Part shown: positions 1 to 13,484 of the stretch, piece after piece | Position numbering within the stretch: the first letter of the stretch is position 1 | Layout: each line of letters opens with the position of its first letter | The notes under the pieces: generated by a model | Told to the model about the DNA's origin: nothing | The model's input: only the letters and a program-made list of their open reading frames with translations | The model's database searches: none | Source of the DNA: Aphelocoma coerulescens | Lineage: Eukaryota; Chordata; Aves; Passeriformes; Corvidae | Length of the DNA: 64,000 nt | Reading direction: 5' to 3' | Assembly (NCBI RefSeq): GCF_041296385.1 | Contig: NC_091015.1 | Span: 57,912,345-57,976,344 of the forward strand | Made by a program: the position numbers and the translations under genes

Positions 1-3000
1 TAAATAAATTTCTGAGTCATCAATCAACCTCTCATTTACTCATTTAGTGGGAGGGTGAATGTCTTTCATGAATCTGGTGGAGCAGCACGGAGGTTAAGAA
101 CATACTCCATCTGTTTGTTCACGGCTCAGCAGCACTCCCCGCTTCCCAGCGCAGGGAAGGGAGGGGATTCCTGCCCCGAGCAAGGAGGGAGTGTGCCAGC
201 TTTCCACTAGCATGGCTCCGTTTGACCTCTCACATGCCCGTTCTTGCAGCCTCCGAGCGGTGGCTGCCAATCACACCGAACTGTGGAGTGGGTTTGCAAC
301 AGTCCATAATATCAGCATATTTCAAATGGCAGGTGGAGACATTTCTTTGTCAGCACAGCGAGCTGTGCGGGTTCTGGTATAAGCAGAAGTGATATAACAC
401 GCCTCCCTGTAAACTGCAATGCACAGGAAGCAATCAAACACTCAGGACCAGATTCTCATCTCCCTGAAATGAACCACATTCCCTAAAAATGAACAGACTT
501 GCTGATGTTAACAACACATTTTATGGATTACACTGAAAGCAAGTGTAGGTCTGAACATGCTAATCCACATTTGAATTTAGGAATTTGTGCTGACTTTGAT
601 TGCGCGTAGGCAGAAGATGGCCTTTTACCACTTACATTAGGTCTCAGTAGCTCAAAACCAGCAATGCAAAACAAGTGTCGTGACCGTAATTTACTTCTTA
701 GGAAAGAGAATTTTCAAAAAAGATTAAAGGAAAAAAAGGCATCCATCTGTCAGACGTAGGCTTCTCATCTCTTGAAAGACTTGAGAGAAGAAATAAAACT
801 ATGAACTGAAAGGGACAGAAAGCATAGAGAATAAGGTGAAGACTTCCTTCACTACTGCTTAGTATAGCTCCTTTGAAACCAGAGCAGCCGTGTTGGTGTG
901 CAGCACTTGAAAGGGCCAGAGCAGGATGAAGGGAAGAAAAAGCAACCCAGTGATGGTTCAGTGGGTATCCTGAGAAAACAGATATATTTCTGTGCCTTTT
1001 TCACTGACCAAAAGACAAGATTGCACATTGTAATGGTTTTAAAAACTACTGAAGATTGCAAATAACAACAACAAAATATTTTCTTGTTATTACCTGCAAG
1101 TTCAATGTTCTTTGACCAGTAAGGCACCACACAATGTCTGCCTACAACACTCAGATTCATAAAGAACAGCTACAAATGCCTTTATAGCTTCAAATTATTA
1201 ATTAAGCTTGGACAAGTGATACCTAAATCATTCAGCATCCTTCTACTGTACTGTACTGCATCCTTTTCTCTAGAAAAAAACTAATATTAAAATTTAAAGT
1301 TATTTAAACACAAAAAGAAAAAAAAGAAGAATCAATCTGCAATTCCAATATGTTAATTATTTGCAATACCACCCAGCTTGGTAAAACATTCCCTTTCAAA
1401 AGTAGTAGGTACAGAAAGCAGCTGAAGCAAAGGGAAAGTTAGTTTTTATCCATATGCACTGTAGCTATCAGGATTCAACTCTTATGCCCCAAAAACTTGC
1501 TTGAAATCTCTGCCTCCACTCTCTAGTCTTGAAGTCCTTTGGCAAACTGTTTAGAGAATAAGATCACTGAGGGTGAAGAGTGGTAATGCCTAGCAGAATA
1601 TAGCCTCAGATATAGAGCTTCTGCATGGCATAATGACATAGAGATACAGTAAAGTGCCAATGAAAAAAAGTGAGAAATTATCAGGCCCTGGTTTTAAAAT
1701 CATTCAACATATAATTAATTATTTTATTTGTATATTAAATAGGAAATATAAATATATTTAGAAATTACATTTTTACTTCAATTATAGAAAGATTAATAAT
1801 CTGTTTTCAACAAGTATGTGAAATGTTAATTGGGAGAATGTGTGAAAGTAAAGATCTGGTTGCTAAAGGAATTTTGGAGACTGGGGGACCATTGGGTTTT
1901 AAGGAGAGAAAACCACTCCATATTCTGTAAGAGTTTTGTGATTTTTCAAATAGGCAAGTGAAATGAACATCTAGATTCCACTTAAAGCATATACCGACAC
2001 TTTCACCCAACAGGTTTGCTTTTTGAAAAGGATAATAAAGGACTTATAATTCTACATGTAACATATTCACTGATACAACTCAGTCACATGTGGGACCTGT
2101 AAAAATTACTCCCAATATCTTTTTAACAAATAATTTTGCATCCTTTATTTTAGATTGTACTATCAGAGACAAATGTCTTCAAACGGATTTTCTCTGCATA
2201 GTAAGCTACACAAAAAAAATTCTCATCAAAATTTTCTAACTACATTTAACTGACAGAGAGAAAACTAAGAAAATACTAGATTTTCTTGTCTAGATAAAAA
2301 TCTGGAGAACAAAACAGTATAGTGCCTGTCTAGTACTGATTGCCCTGAGGTCCCTGAAGATTTCAGAAAGTTTGACACATAATTGCATTCCCATGCACCC
2401 TAGAATGAGTGCAATGTCAAACTGGTTCTGTCAAACAAATCTGACATGAAATGCTCAGAAGTGAGGTCACAAAGCTTCCTAGCTACAACATTTTAATTGA
2501 AATATCCACTGTATTCTAGACAGTGCAGAACAATGAGCTGAATCATCATGGAAGATCCTACTGGAACATCTATCCTGCTAAAAAGACAAGAAGTTGTAGC
2601 ATGTGTGCAGCCCATGTTATCAGTCCAAATGCTGGAAAGCATGGAATTTAAAGAAAATTTTTATTTTAGAACGAGATATACCATGCAGATTGATATATGG
2701 GACATCAGGATCAGGATGACAGAAAAAGCAGATTTTGATAGATCTAAGTGATAATACACAAGTTTTATTTAGAAACAGCAACAACAATGAAAGAATTAAA
2801 TCAAAGAGTAGCAGATCACCAGGTTTTTAGAACTGAATTTTTGTTCCCACTCAGGTCAGTAGCAAAATTTTCATTAACTTTCACAGTTATCAGGATTTCA
2901 TCCAATATTAACAGACGAAATGCAGCAACTACCACTTATGAAAACTTCTAATCTTTTGCCCCTTTTCCTGCCAGTAATTCCTCTCTGATGCCTAAAATTT

Positions 3001-6000
3001 AAAATTTAAAGAGGAAAATAACATGATATAGCAGTTAATTTTTCATTTTGTTTGTGTAATAAATGACTGACACTTCTGTTTCCCTTTTTTGTCATCAATA
3101 ACAAGCTATTTGCTAAGCTATTTTTAGCTTAACTACCAAGTTGAAGATTGAGACTGTGGACTTACATGATCCCATGGGGGAATCTAAAAAAGCCCAAAAA
3201 AACGTGGAGACTGTGGCAGACATGCTCTGGCTGTGTTCTCATCCATGCCTTCTTGCAGTTTCCTGCATTTGCAGGCATAACTGCCATTATTTCTTTTAAT
3301 CCTTAGTCTTTACCTAGGAGCATCTGGAATTAATACATAATGGTTAGTTTTAGCTCCTAGTATTTTCTGTAGCCGAGTTTGATCTTTCCTTACCCCAATT
3401 TTTAGCTCCAAAGATATGTCTTCATTGCTGGGTTAATTCACACCAGTTAGTGTAGATCAAGGTGAAGGCCGATACATGTGACATAAATCTTGAGCAGCAT
3501 AAGGCAACCAGATGACCACACAAAAAGATCAGATTTGTGTGGGGAGTATAAATACATCAGGATCTGCTGAGCTTTAGCCTAGGCTTGTATTAAAAAATCC
3601 TCAGCTCTGAGCTGAAGGGGTATTTGTGTGGATTTCTGATATGGATGGTCTTTAGTGAGTGACAGTGCTTGAGTTATAACTTGAGTTATATGCTTTAAGC
3701 TCACTGATCCCATACATTAGTTGCCCATGATGACAAAACAAAGGCATGTGTGGGCTCTTCTCTCTGTGAGATGGGGGACTGGAGACACTTCTTCCCCTGC
3801 TGTCTCACCTGGGTCCAGAAGACATCCCAGTCTAGATCTGCTGCCTTCCATCTCAAGGCAGAAGAAAAATACTTCTCCTTCAATTTGATATCATGAGCTA
3901 TAGTGCTCGTTTACAATCAAAATTTATGTTCCCTCATTATTGTAATTGTTCAGCTCAGCACTGTAATTTGAAATCTGCAGCTTCTGATAATAAAAGCACT
4001 GAAGTATGGAACTTGCTGTCACATCTTTTACACTGCAGTAGATGCACACCAGATCACATCAGGGATCTGGCAGTTGCCATGCCTTAGCTGTCTTCTGATC
4101 CATCTGTCTTAGTCGCCTCCCATGGAAACTGGGGAGAAAGAGCACCAGGGAGGGAAAACGGTTGTGTGCTGTGCTCAAGGTGCCATGCTAGCACAAAATA
4201 TTGATGCAGATGGAGCACAAACATGAACCTGACAGCTGGATAATTCACCCAGCAGCTTTGGGCATCTTATGGAATCACAAAGCCACCTGAAATTCCACCC
4301 CCTCCCTCCCCCCCCCCAGGAATTGCCAGTTTGTGAACAGCTAAATGTAGAACAGAACAATGTTGATTTTGATTTTGAGGACATTTTGTTTTGATGCTTT
4401 CTGGGAATGCATAGTTTTGATTATCCATTTTCCCATTTTCAAACCGAATTTTCATCTCAACTTCTATTTCATTTGGTACAGCACATGAAAAACAAAATTG
4501 GGAAAAAAACACTATGCACAAGCTCCTCTCTACCCAGCTCCCATTCTGAAGTTTCTTTTCCTTAGCTTCCCACCACTTTAAATTCTGGGAATTTAAAGGG
4601 GAGAAGACAAAAATAAGCTCAAAAAATTGGATTCATATAAATTTGGATATAAAAACAACCAGTTCCCATCCATCTCTTCTCAAAATGAGACTGCAGATAC
4701 ATTATTGTATAAGAGACCCTCACATCATTTTTCAATTTTCTCTCAGTTTTCAGTGTGGGGTTTTTTTTCAGCTTTTTTGAGTTCCTTGACTGAAACATGT
4801 CACACATCATAAACCCCAGCGCCATGCGCCTGAGGTTTGGCAGGCTTTGCAATGCTGTAGGTTTCACTGCTTTTTGACATCCTAGCAATCCTTGCTGATG
4901 GTGAAAGGAAAGGCCAGAGTGGAATATGAAAAGCAGCTGGGACCACACTGGAGTAAAGAATCACTGAAGGCTTGTCCAATTTTGGTTTCACTTTGAGGCC
5001 AGCCTTTGATCAACTTGTGGCTGTAATTTTCAATAGGACATATGCATTTTTATTCAGGCTTTTATTTTATTGTCAGATCTTTGGTATTTAAATTCCTCCC
5101 TGCTTTTCTGGTCTCTGGTAAGGAGGGACCAGGCCAAGAGAAAAGAAAGCCAACCTGCTTCACTAGATACTTTGCTATGTTGTTGCAGATAAAGTGGCAG
5201 GACTGGGGCCAGTGGTATAAGGAGCCAGCTTTATTTAGTATCCAGTCTACTATATCATTCAGACAGTAATTTGAGCTTCTTCAAGACACCTGCCCCCAGT
5301 CCTGCAGGACTCAAATGTCAGCAAGCAGGGACAGAGAATAAATGCCTTCCCGGTTCCTCTATATGGTGAGCTATTCTTCAACTCCCTTCTTGCTTTTCAG
5401 GTCATGCAGGTATATTCCTTGAAGCCAGGAAGGGTCTTGGACAAAGGAAAATATACAATAAAAGACTGCAAGTTGGAAAGACAAGTATCCTCAGGGGCCT
5501 GAGTAAGGAGTTGTGCAGCAAACACTGAAGGGAAGCTAGAACAATCTGGCAGCAGTGCTATCTCTGACACACCGCTGCAAACCAAAGATGAGTCATGGGG
5601 AGTAAGTGTGCAATTTACAGAGTCTGAACTGCTCCAGGAAACAACACACAAAAAATCAAAACCTCTTCCCCGAACCTAGGCTGTAGAGAAGTAAACAGAG
5701 TGAAAGCATGAAGTAATGGAGCTGGCAGTACTCTGTAAATAGAAAGGTTGATTCAAAGGGGATGCATGATTTAAAAATCCAGTGAGAAGAAAATGAAGTT
5801 CAATTCCTCTACAAAAGTAGAGCAAGTCTAGATCAGTCACCATTAACCCCACTGAGAAGAACAGATCAACAACACAGAACACAGTAGGCAGGATCTCTGA
5901 CCTTGTAAAATGGGGCAAGCGCCTCTGTCTCTCTGTCCAAAAGAATGATAATCTCACTTAAAGCTGGTGAATAATTTCTGATTATTCATAAAGAGACATT

Positions 6001-9000
6001 TTTTTAATTCCACCAGCATCAAAGGTGAGGTCCTGACTTAAATATTGCAAAGGACGCTTACAATTACTCCAGGCTTTTAAGAGTCTGTCAGCAGTCCCCA
6101 AAAACACATGCATTATTGCTACAGGTTCTTTAATAAGAAGCACATCTAAAATGTGCAAGGGAGTGTGGCATTGATCCACGGAAATTAACTCAATATTGGA
6201 GTAGTATGTGTGAATTTCCTTGTGGACTTAGAACCTAGAAGGGCAGAAAAAGGGATTCCTCTCTGTCCAATGCAACAGTGACTCATCAGTAGGGTAGACC
6301 CCAGCCTCTATTCCCAACCTTCCTTTTCCAAGAGTCTGAGAGGTATTTTGCCTCTCTGGTATGACATGAAATCCTTCCACAAGAAAGAAAATTCATAATA
6401 TACTTAGAAGGCTATTATCATTCAAGAATTAAAGGGAAAAGTACATTCCAATTCTGGATACAAGTTAGTGTTCCTAGGTAATGGTAGGGAAACTCCATAA
6501 AAATGGTTGTTTGAGGCATCAGACTCCTGCATAGTATGAAGCTGTGATGAAGCTGGACCCTGTGACTGCTCAACAAGAATAAAGTGAAGAAATAATATCA
6601 GAAAATTAAACAGATCTCTTCCTTGGGAAAACACTTTCTCTAGGGGGACTTTCAGATGTGAAAATCCTCTATGGTATAATTTGGCATAAACACTAATGCT
6701 GTCCTGCTTCAAACACCAAATGAGAATTTACTTATGTTTTGCTGCACCATTACATCCTGAGATTTACCTGAACAAAATCTATTGGTTCAGATCAATATTT
6801 CACTTTACATCCTTGAGAGTCACAACACTGTTTAGGAGAGCTACAGTTCCTGGATTCATGGGCTCCTGTTGATTTACTTTCTTGGCAAACTACACCTCAC
6901 CCAATTCATTAATATTTCAGTAGACATTTCACTCCACATTCTGCGACTAGTTTTAAGATACAGACACTTCCTACAGATTTGAGATGATCTCTGCCCTCTA
7001 TCTCTTCACATTTTAATGAAAGAGGTGGTGTGGAAATTATTCAATAAGCTCCTGTATCCTTCCAAAATCCTACACATGGAATAAATTACTGCAGAGGAAA
7101 GGTACCACGTGGCCCAAAGACTATCTATAGTCTGACAATATGACAGTGCTTTTGAATAGCTCATTCCAGCAAGTAGCAAAACATACATTAACAGAAGAAA
7201 TCTTCTCTTCCCTTGCCATAAGCAAGACAACATATTAGAAACACAGACTTAAAATTGGGGGCTTTTTTCTCTTTCTTTCTGCAGGGTTTGGTGATCCTCT
7301 TTAGTTCTCTTTTTTATTGCTTCCTACACTAAAAATATGTCTCTAAATGATGCTGGAGCCTTTCTCCATGGAGTCTTCATTCCAAAACCATTCTATTCTC
7401 CACTCACTAATTAAAATGAGAGTTATAACTCCTGTTTTTTCCTAATCCAGATAGTCATCCCTCACCCTTAAGGACTGCTGCTCTTTGTTTCTTCCCAGCT
7501 GCCATTCTTGTCTGTGTTCTTTTCCCGGGCTGGAGACCATCAAGGCCATCAAGCTCACCCAGAAGACTCAGTTTTCCCATTAATTTTATCCTCTCTCAAA
7601 TACAAGCCACAGTCAGACTAATTTCTGTAGTCTGAGATGGCCATTTTTGGAGGGAAAGATATGGTTTCAGTTTATGTTGTATCATTATATGACTTACCAG
7701 CAAAAGCAAGCAAAAATCAAGGACTTTGACTTCTTTCCATCTTACATAGCCTTTGCTTAGAAGAGATGTATACTCCAACCCAGTAAGAGAAATTGCCTAA
7801 GGCTCTTACATATCCCGTAAGTACTAGGTTTTGTGTATAAGAAGTGGCAAGGGTGACTAACATTGGAAGCACTGTTAAATGTAAGCAATCATGAATGTAA
7901 TAAAAAGTCCCCTCGGGGCCTTTCTGGGGCTTAGCAATAAATACAGCAGATGTTAGCAGCTATCAGTAAACTCAGATTTTCTGTTGTAGCTGTAGACTGC
8001 TGGATATCATGTTTTAGTCTAGAGCAAGGCATGCTTTTCTTAGTCCCCCTTTGCCAAATAGTTCAAAGTAATCGGCAGATACCACCAGGATCCCCACCCA
8101 CACTTTTGAAACTCCTCACTGTTGCCTTTCTTTCCTGCAATGTACTTAGCACAGGTAAAGAAAAAACTCCAAACTGCTTCCTTTAGGGAATTGTCTGATT
8201 GGCCTATTTCAGATGGCCTCCATCTGAACTCACCTCCTAGGTGAGTTCCTCTTCTCTTGCTGTTAGGAGGACAGCTGTTGCAGTGTAGCTCTAGCCCTGC
8301 ATCTGGATGCACACAATCAGAAGGAAATATTCTGGACATCACACAAAATAATCCTCATGTTGTCCTTCCTATGCAAGACACATTTCAGGCAGCATCACCA
8401 ACATCTTTCACATTGTCAGTGCCACGTAACAGAGCTCTCTGTATTTCCATGAAAACAACATCATGGTTTCTGTATGGCATTCAGAGCTATTCATTCCCAT
8501 CAGTCTTGGTGTTTGGGGCCTCTGCTTGATTTGTCACACCACTGCTTTACTTTCCTTCCTTCAGGTCCTATTTTATAAGACATTAGCTACATAAATAACT
8601 CTTTCTGCTAAGATTTCTGCTATTCCAGTTGTCTGACTGCTTAGGCTGGCAGAACACCTGCTACAACGCACGCCACATGAACACAATGCTGAGAAGCCTC
8701 TCTCTTTTTAGGGCATGCAATAAGCTATCTGCTCCCCACAGATCAGCAGTTCAGATTCAGGCTGCAAGCTCAGGACAACCCAACCCACATGACCATTCCC
8801 TCTAATCTAGATGGTTTTAGAAATCTAACAACCACTATGTCTACAGCCACCTCTTTTCTTATCTTGTGATTTTAACTGTGGCTGGCTTGACATCACACAC
8901 TAATTAATTAAGCCCTCTGCATAGAGACATAAGATTACCAACATAAACGCTACCATAAATCAGTTCACCAAACACAACTATAGAAATTCAAAGTAGAAAG

Positions 9001-10120
9001 TTGGAAATATCTTTACAAGGGATCCATAACATTACACAGCTCCTCTGTAGTACTGTAGACCTTATGTGTTAGAAATTTGCTCTTTCTAACTCCAGAAAAG
9101 AGATGATTTTTTCATGGGCTAAGCAACAGCAGGAAAGTGACTCATGGCAAAACAAACAAATGAAATGGAGATAAGAAGTGAAAAAGCAGTTCTGAAAATC
9201 AGGGCAAAGAAAGGAAAGTTTTTAAAAGGTTATGCAGTTTATTAACGAGGACCATAATTTTACCTCAGTCTCTTGTGTCTTACTGCTTTGCAAATGCATG
9301 GCTATGAACAAGCCAGAAAGCAGTAGCACTCTTTCTGCTTGTGCAGCTGTCGCTTCCAGGTAAGTGAAAGGGACAAACACCTTGGCACAGGTACCTGTGC
9401 TACTGGTGCAGCCAAAAGATTTACAAAAAATGGTTACCAGGCAACTGTTTATGACAACAATCTAAATAGCATGCTGTTGCTACTCAGATCTGAGAAGAGT
9501 CAGCCTGCACTGGTGGTGTCAGGCCACTGAGGAGATAACGCGCTCCGAGCGTGAGCACGGCCACTGCCACAAATGTGTTCGCAACAACCACCCCCTGCTT
9601 TTCCTGAAGCTGCCTGCTCTTAAGCTGCAAATTGTGTATATTAAGAAGGCAGCTCTTAGAAAACGTGGATCACAGTGAATTAACTAACTAGGTGAATGTT
9701 TAAGTGGGCTTCTGGATCTCTTCCCATTACCCTGATATTTATTTAATAGATTAGACACTCTCACACAATAGTGATAAGTACCATTTATGGAGCTGAGAGA
9801 GAAATAGTGCTCCAGCTGGGCTGGTAGGAAGCAAACAGGGGCAATCCCATAATGCTTTTGAGAGCAGTGCTCCTCATACTGGTGCATTATCAAACACAAA
9901 TTAATTTTTTTTCCCTCCAGATAATTTTACTATAAAAATAATGTATTTATTTTTGCAACTTTGTTTTTTTATTTCCAATGATAGAACACGATAAATATGC
10001 ATACATATATACATACAGAGATTTATACACAAAATATATTTTTAAGCATTGGCTTTATATTTTAAGGATACCACTGAGAGCAGCATTAAGGCCACAAAAT
10101 AAAGGACAGCATATTGGACT
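1..10120. other. Unique, AT-rich non-coding DNA
   Basis: I see no gene, RNA or recognisable transposon here. Open frames are short (up to 109 codons) and on all frames, as expected by chance. The first 400 bases are slightly richer in GC. A C-rich run lies at about 4297-4318, and AT-rich low-complexity patches lie at about 1690-1800 and 9900-10060. A perfect CAG|GTAAGT donor-like sequence at 9357-9365 has no convincing exon upstream. Very old repeats or short exons could be present but cannot be recognised by eye. Confidence 0.6.
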
Positions 10121-10357
10121 CTCCTCATAACAACCAGCAGCAGCAGCAAAACTGCATTAATCCCACACTCCATGAAGGCTCAAAGCATCCAACTAGATGC
10201 ACTGTTTCTAAGTCTAATTCATCTTCTGACCCCACCACACGCAGAGTATTTGGCACTGTGTACGTGGGGAACATGGAGAGGAGAAAGAGATGGAGGCTTC
10301 CCAGGTCTGCCACCACTGTGAGTGGTGACTGTCCAAAGAAATATGCCCAGAACTTCC

Positions 10358-10361
<4 letters not shown>

Positions 10362-10392
<31 letters not shown>
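10362..10392. repeat. Poly(T) tract, 31 bases
   Basis: An uninterrupted run of 31 T. It could be the poly(A) tail of a minus-strand retrocopy, but the sequence on its right side (the body of such a copy) does not look like a CR1 or any gene I recognise. Its right edge overlaps one arm of a 13-bp inverted repeat whose other arm is at 10121-10133. Confidence 0.95.
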
Positions 10393-10393
<1 letters not shown>

Positions 10394-13390
10394 TTATGAG
10401 GAGGATATAACCTCAGGGATGCAAAATTAGCTTTAGAAGATTTCTTACAAAACTGATTAGACAGATAGATCTGTGTGGCTTCAAATGCTTTTGAGAGCTT
10501 TATTCACCCCCTCCTTCATTTCACCTTATTTAAAATTAACTTACATTCTCACCTAAACTTAAGCAGAAACCGTTGCCATGGTAACACTGGAGGTCGTCTA
10601 AATCCAGCATATGATGTAAGCAACACAAACGAGTCCCTATAGAAAGAGAATCTGGCACCACACGCAGACAGTTCTGCAAGGATTTCATATGGGGGGAGCA
10701 GAGGTGGGAGCAGCCACCTCTCCCAGGAGGCATCACGGCTCTCGACTGCAAGGCACCCCACATCTTTCTCCCTTCTCAGGCACGCAAGGAGCAGAAAAGA
10801 GAGAGACTAAAGCTCCGTAATGAGCTGGGAGAAGGGTCCCCCCAGAGCTGACCCCAGCACTGATGCATCGGAAAATCTCAACAGAAGCACAAGCCCTGTT
10901 AGTTCTCTGGCAGCGTGAGGTGAAAGAGGGAGCATGGTTCACATCATCTTCCCCCATCTCTGCATTTACTGCCCAGTCCTCCTGTTTGAAATGCCTGGCC
11001 CCTCCCCATTACTCCCACACCACTTGTGTCCCACTGCCAGCTTGCTGGCCTGCCACAAGCAGAGTTGTGACTTGCCATCGTGACTTGCACAGAGTCATAC
11101 CCAGATCCAGAGACACCATCAGGCTGAAGCAGGGTTTGCTATCATCACTTATCATCCCATGATTTTGATGTTTGTGGGATGTACCAAATTGTCAGCCCTC
11201 TTGGCTAAAATACCCAAGTCACCCCCATAAGAGCTGTATTACTGGTCCATTCAGTTCCTACACTCCTTCTGATTCTGCCTGTACCTCAGCCCTGAAATGC
11301 AGGGTGAGAGGAGGCTCAGTCTTCACAATTCCCTCCACCATTTCCTTCTTTGTTCAGCTCATTAGTGCTTTCGTGTAATGAAAAACTATTCATAAGACTG
11401 GAGTGAAACCTCCACATCATTTCCCACAGACCACTTAGCTGCTATCAGAATAGCAGCAATTGCTGATTTGGGCTGGAGCTGAACCAAAGAGACCATTCCT
11501 TCACTTATTGCCCAATGCATCTGATGAAAATTATTCCACATGGCACCCTCACAGACAGAAATCCTCTTTAAAACACTTATTTCCCTTCCATCTATGTGAT
11601 TTGTCTATGTATTCACAGGCTTTCCAGGATTTTAATTCTCCTCCCTGACTCTGAATCCCAGGTTTCGTGGAATTTCTGAGTGTTCATAAATCCCTACAAA
11701 GGGTTGATTTAACCATGGAAACAAGATTAGATCTGAAAAGAGGGAATTTAAATAATAAATACTAACCCGCCATTGTCCTACAAAGTAAGGTGAGGTTTTT
11801 ACAGCTGATAAGGCCAAAATAAAGGCTGCATTTTTCTGTCCTTCTCCTCTTCATATAGAGAAATCTTACAGACTGCTACATCAACAATCGCAGAGTTTAC
11901 AGTGGAGCTTTTTATGACAGGGGTGTCAGAATCTAGCATAGGAATTAAAGGAGGGCAGAAGCTATTTTTGTAAAACTGTCATTTGATCTGCTTGCACTAT
12001 TTCTATCCGAGTATTTTGAGGATACGTATAGCCACGTATAGCCTTTTTGACAAGACCTCCCCTGCTTCCCATGTTGAAAATTTGCTGGTGGTTTTGGCTA
12101 AACAAAGAATCAAGGAATGGACTAAATACAGCTTTGTTGTTGTCATTGACATTTAAATAAATGAATAAAATAAACAAGAGCAACAACAGCTACAAAAAAA
12201 ATAAATAAAATTGCCTACCAGTGATTACTTTCCAGCTTTTGCAGGTCTCATTTCTACTGTGGTTGCCTCCTCCAGATATTTTTAAAATCCATATAGATGC
12301 ACATATTGGACCAGATATTGTCCTACTTGTGATCTCTGGAGATTTCAGCTCTGTGGAAGCTCAAAAAACTTACTGCTTCTGCTCACCTCCTGTTAGCTTG
12401 GCACACTAAATCACACCAGAACTATGTTTCTCACTTAAATTTCTGGTATTTTTAACATTTTTATCTAGCTAAGCAGTTAAGAACAATGTAAAATAGTTAA
12501 TGGTCTTCTTCTAAATTTCAAAGTTTATTCTTAATACTCCTACCTCCCTATCAATATGTGCACCTTCCAGTTGCTAAGCAGGCTTCTGCTGCTGGCTGAA
12601 CTTGATTCACAGTGAAGTAAGTTAGACATGGTGACTTTTGAAAGTGTTCCTACTGTGCATGGTAGCAGGCAGCGATGGGCATAGTCAGACACTTGGTTTT
12701 CAGTTCTCCACTATCTCAAACCTTACATAATTTCATTAAAACCAGCAGAAATCAAATAAAAATTGGACCAAATCAGAATGCCACACCTTTCCAACTGCTT
12801 TATCCTGGTGTGAGTGACTGCATAATATGCCAGTCAATGGGAAATCAGCTTTACATTTTTACAGTTTAAGAGGAGATTTAAGCAATCCTCTGGGCTCCTG
12901 TTGAAATGGCCCACATACGAGTAGAGAAGGAGAATGAAACTTCCTGCCTGTGATTCAGGGCTTGCCATTTATTTATTTTATTATATTTTATTTTTTCAGC
13001 CTTCACTGATATTCTCTATCCAGAAAATTTAGGAGCCATCAGAAAAAATTAACCTATGGCCAGAGACAGTTCTGCTATCGGGGAGAAACTGGAGTTGGAG
13101 AGAAGGTCATGGGATGCTGCCAAGTATGTCCAAGCTGTACTCAACAATTCTGTGACACAAACGTCATCCTGTGCCCTTGTCAGACAGCATTCCTACCTGC
13201 ACAAACAGCTGTAGGAGCTCTGCTCTTGGCTCTGTGCAATCATGCATCCTAATCCCAAATGGGTGCCCAACATGCCATCATTTCTCATCATCCTACAGCC
13301 TTTAAAAGTGTCTCTATCAATTTAGTCTCCAGTATGTTTTGCTGGCAATAACAAACCAAGGAATTAACTTGTTTGGAAACTGCCTTTCTC
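10393..13390. other. Unique non-coding DNA, part of it GC-richer
   Basis: The stretch from about 10550 to 11130 is richer in GC than its surroundings and begins with an X-box motif, but shows no CpG island, gene or repeat I recognise. Open frames here (up to 99 codons) overlap on both strands and look like chance. The remainder to 13390 is ordinary AT-rich sequence with nothing supportable. Confidence 0.55.
10572..10585. promoter_or_regulatory. Candidate X-box (RFX factor binding site)
   Basis: The sequence GTTGCCATGGTAAC fits the two-half-site X-box recognised by RFX winged-helix factors (GTNRCC, two-base spacer, RGYAAC). It is almost a perfect palindrome, with both half sites intact. RFX sites occur in promoters of ciliary genes and in enhancers; here no transcript start is visible. 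Function is inference from the motif alone. A match this good is expected about 0.1 times in a window this long by simple base counting, so chance remains possible. Confidence 0.4.
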
Positions 13391-13484
13391 CTTAAGACTA
13401 GGTAGCTGCAAGAAGTTCAGCAGTCAGGGGAGGAAATCTTAAGACTAGGTAGCTGCAAGAAGTTCAGCAGTCAGGGGAGGAAAT
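13391..13484. repeat. Perfect 47-bp tandem duplication
   Basis: Two head-to-tail copies of a 47-bp unit starting CTTAAGACTAGG and ending GGGGAGGAAAT (13391-13437 and 13438-13484) with no difference between them. Perfect identity suggests a recent duplication, or an assembly artefact. Neither copy contains a gene or a recognised repeat. Confidence 0.95.

Noticed and set aside
9357..9366. Perfect CAG|GTAAGT splice donor
   Set aside because: Such a 9-base match is expected about once in two windows of this size by chance, and no open exon with an acceptor lies upstream.
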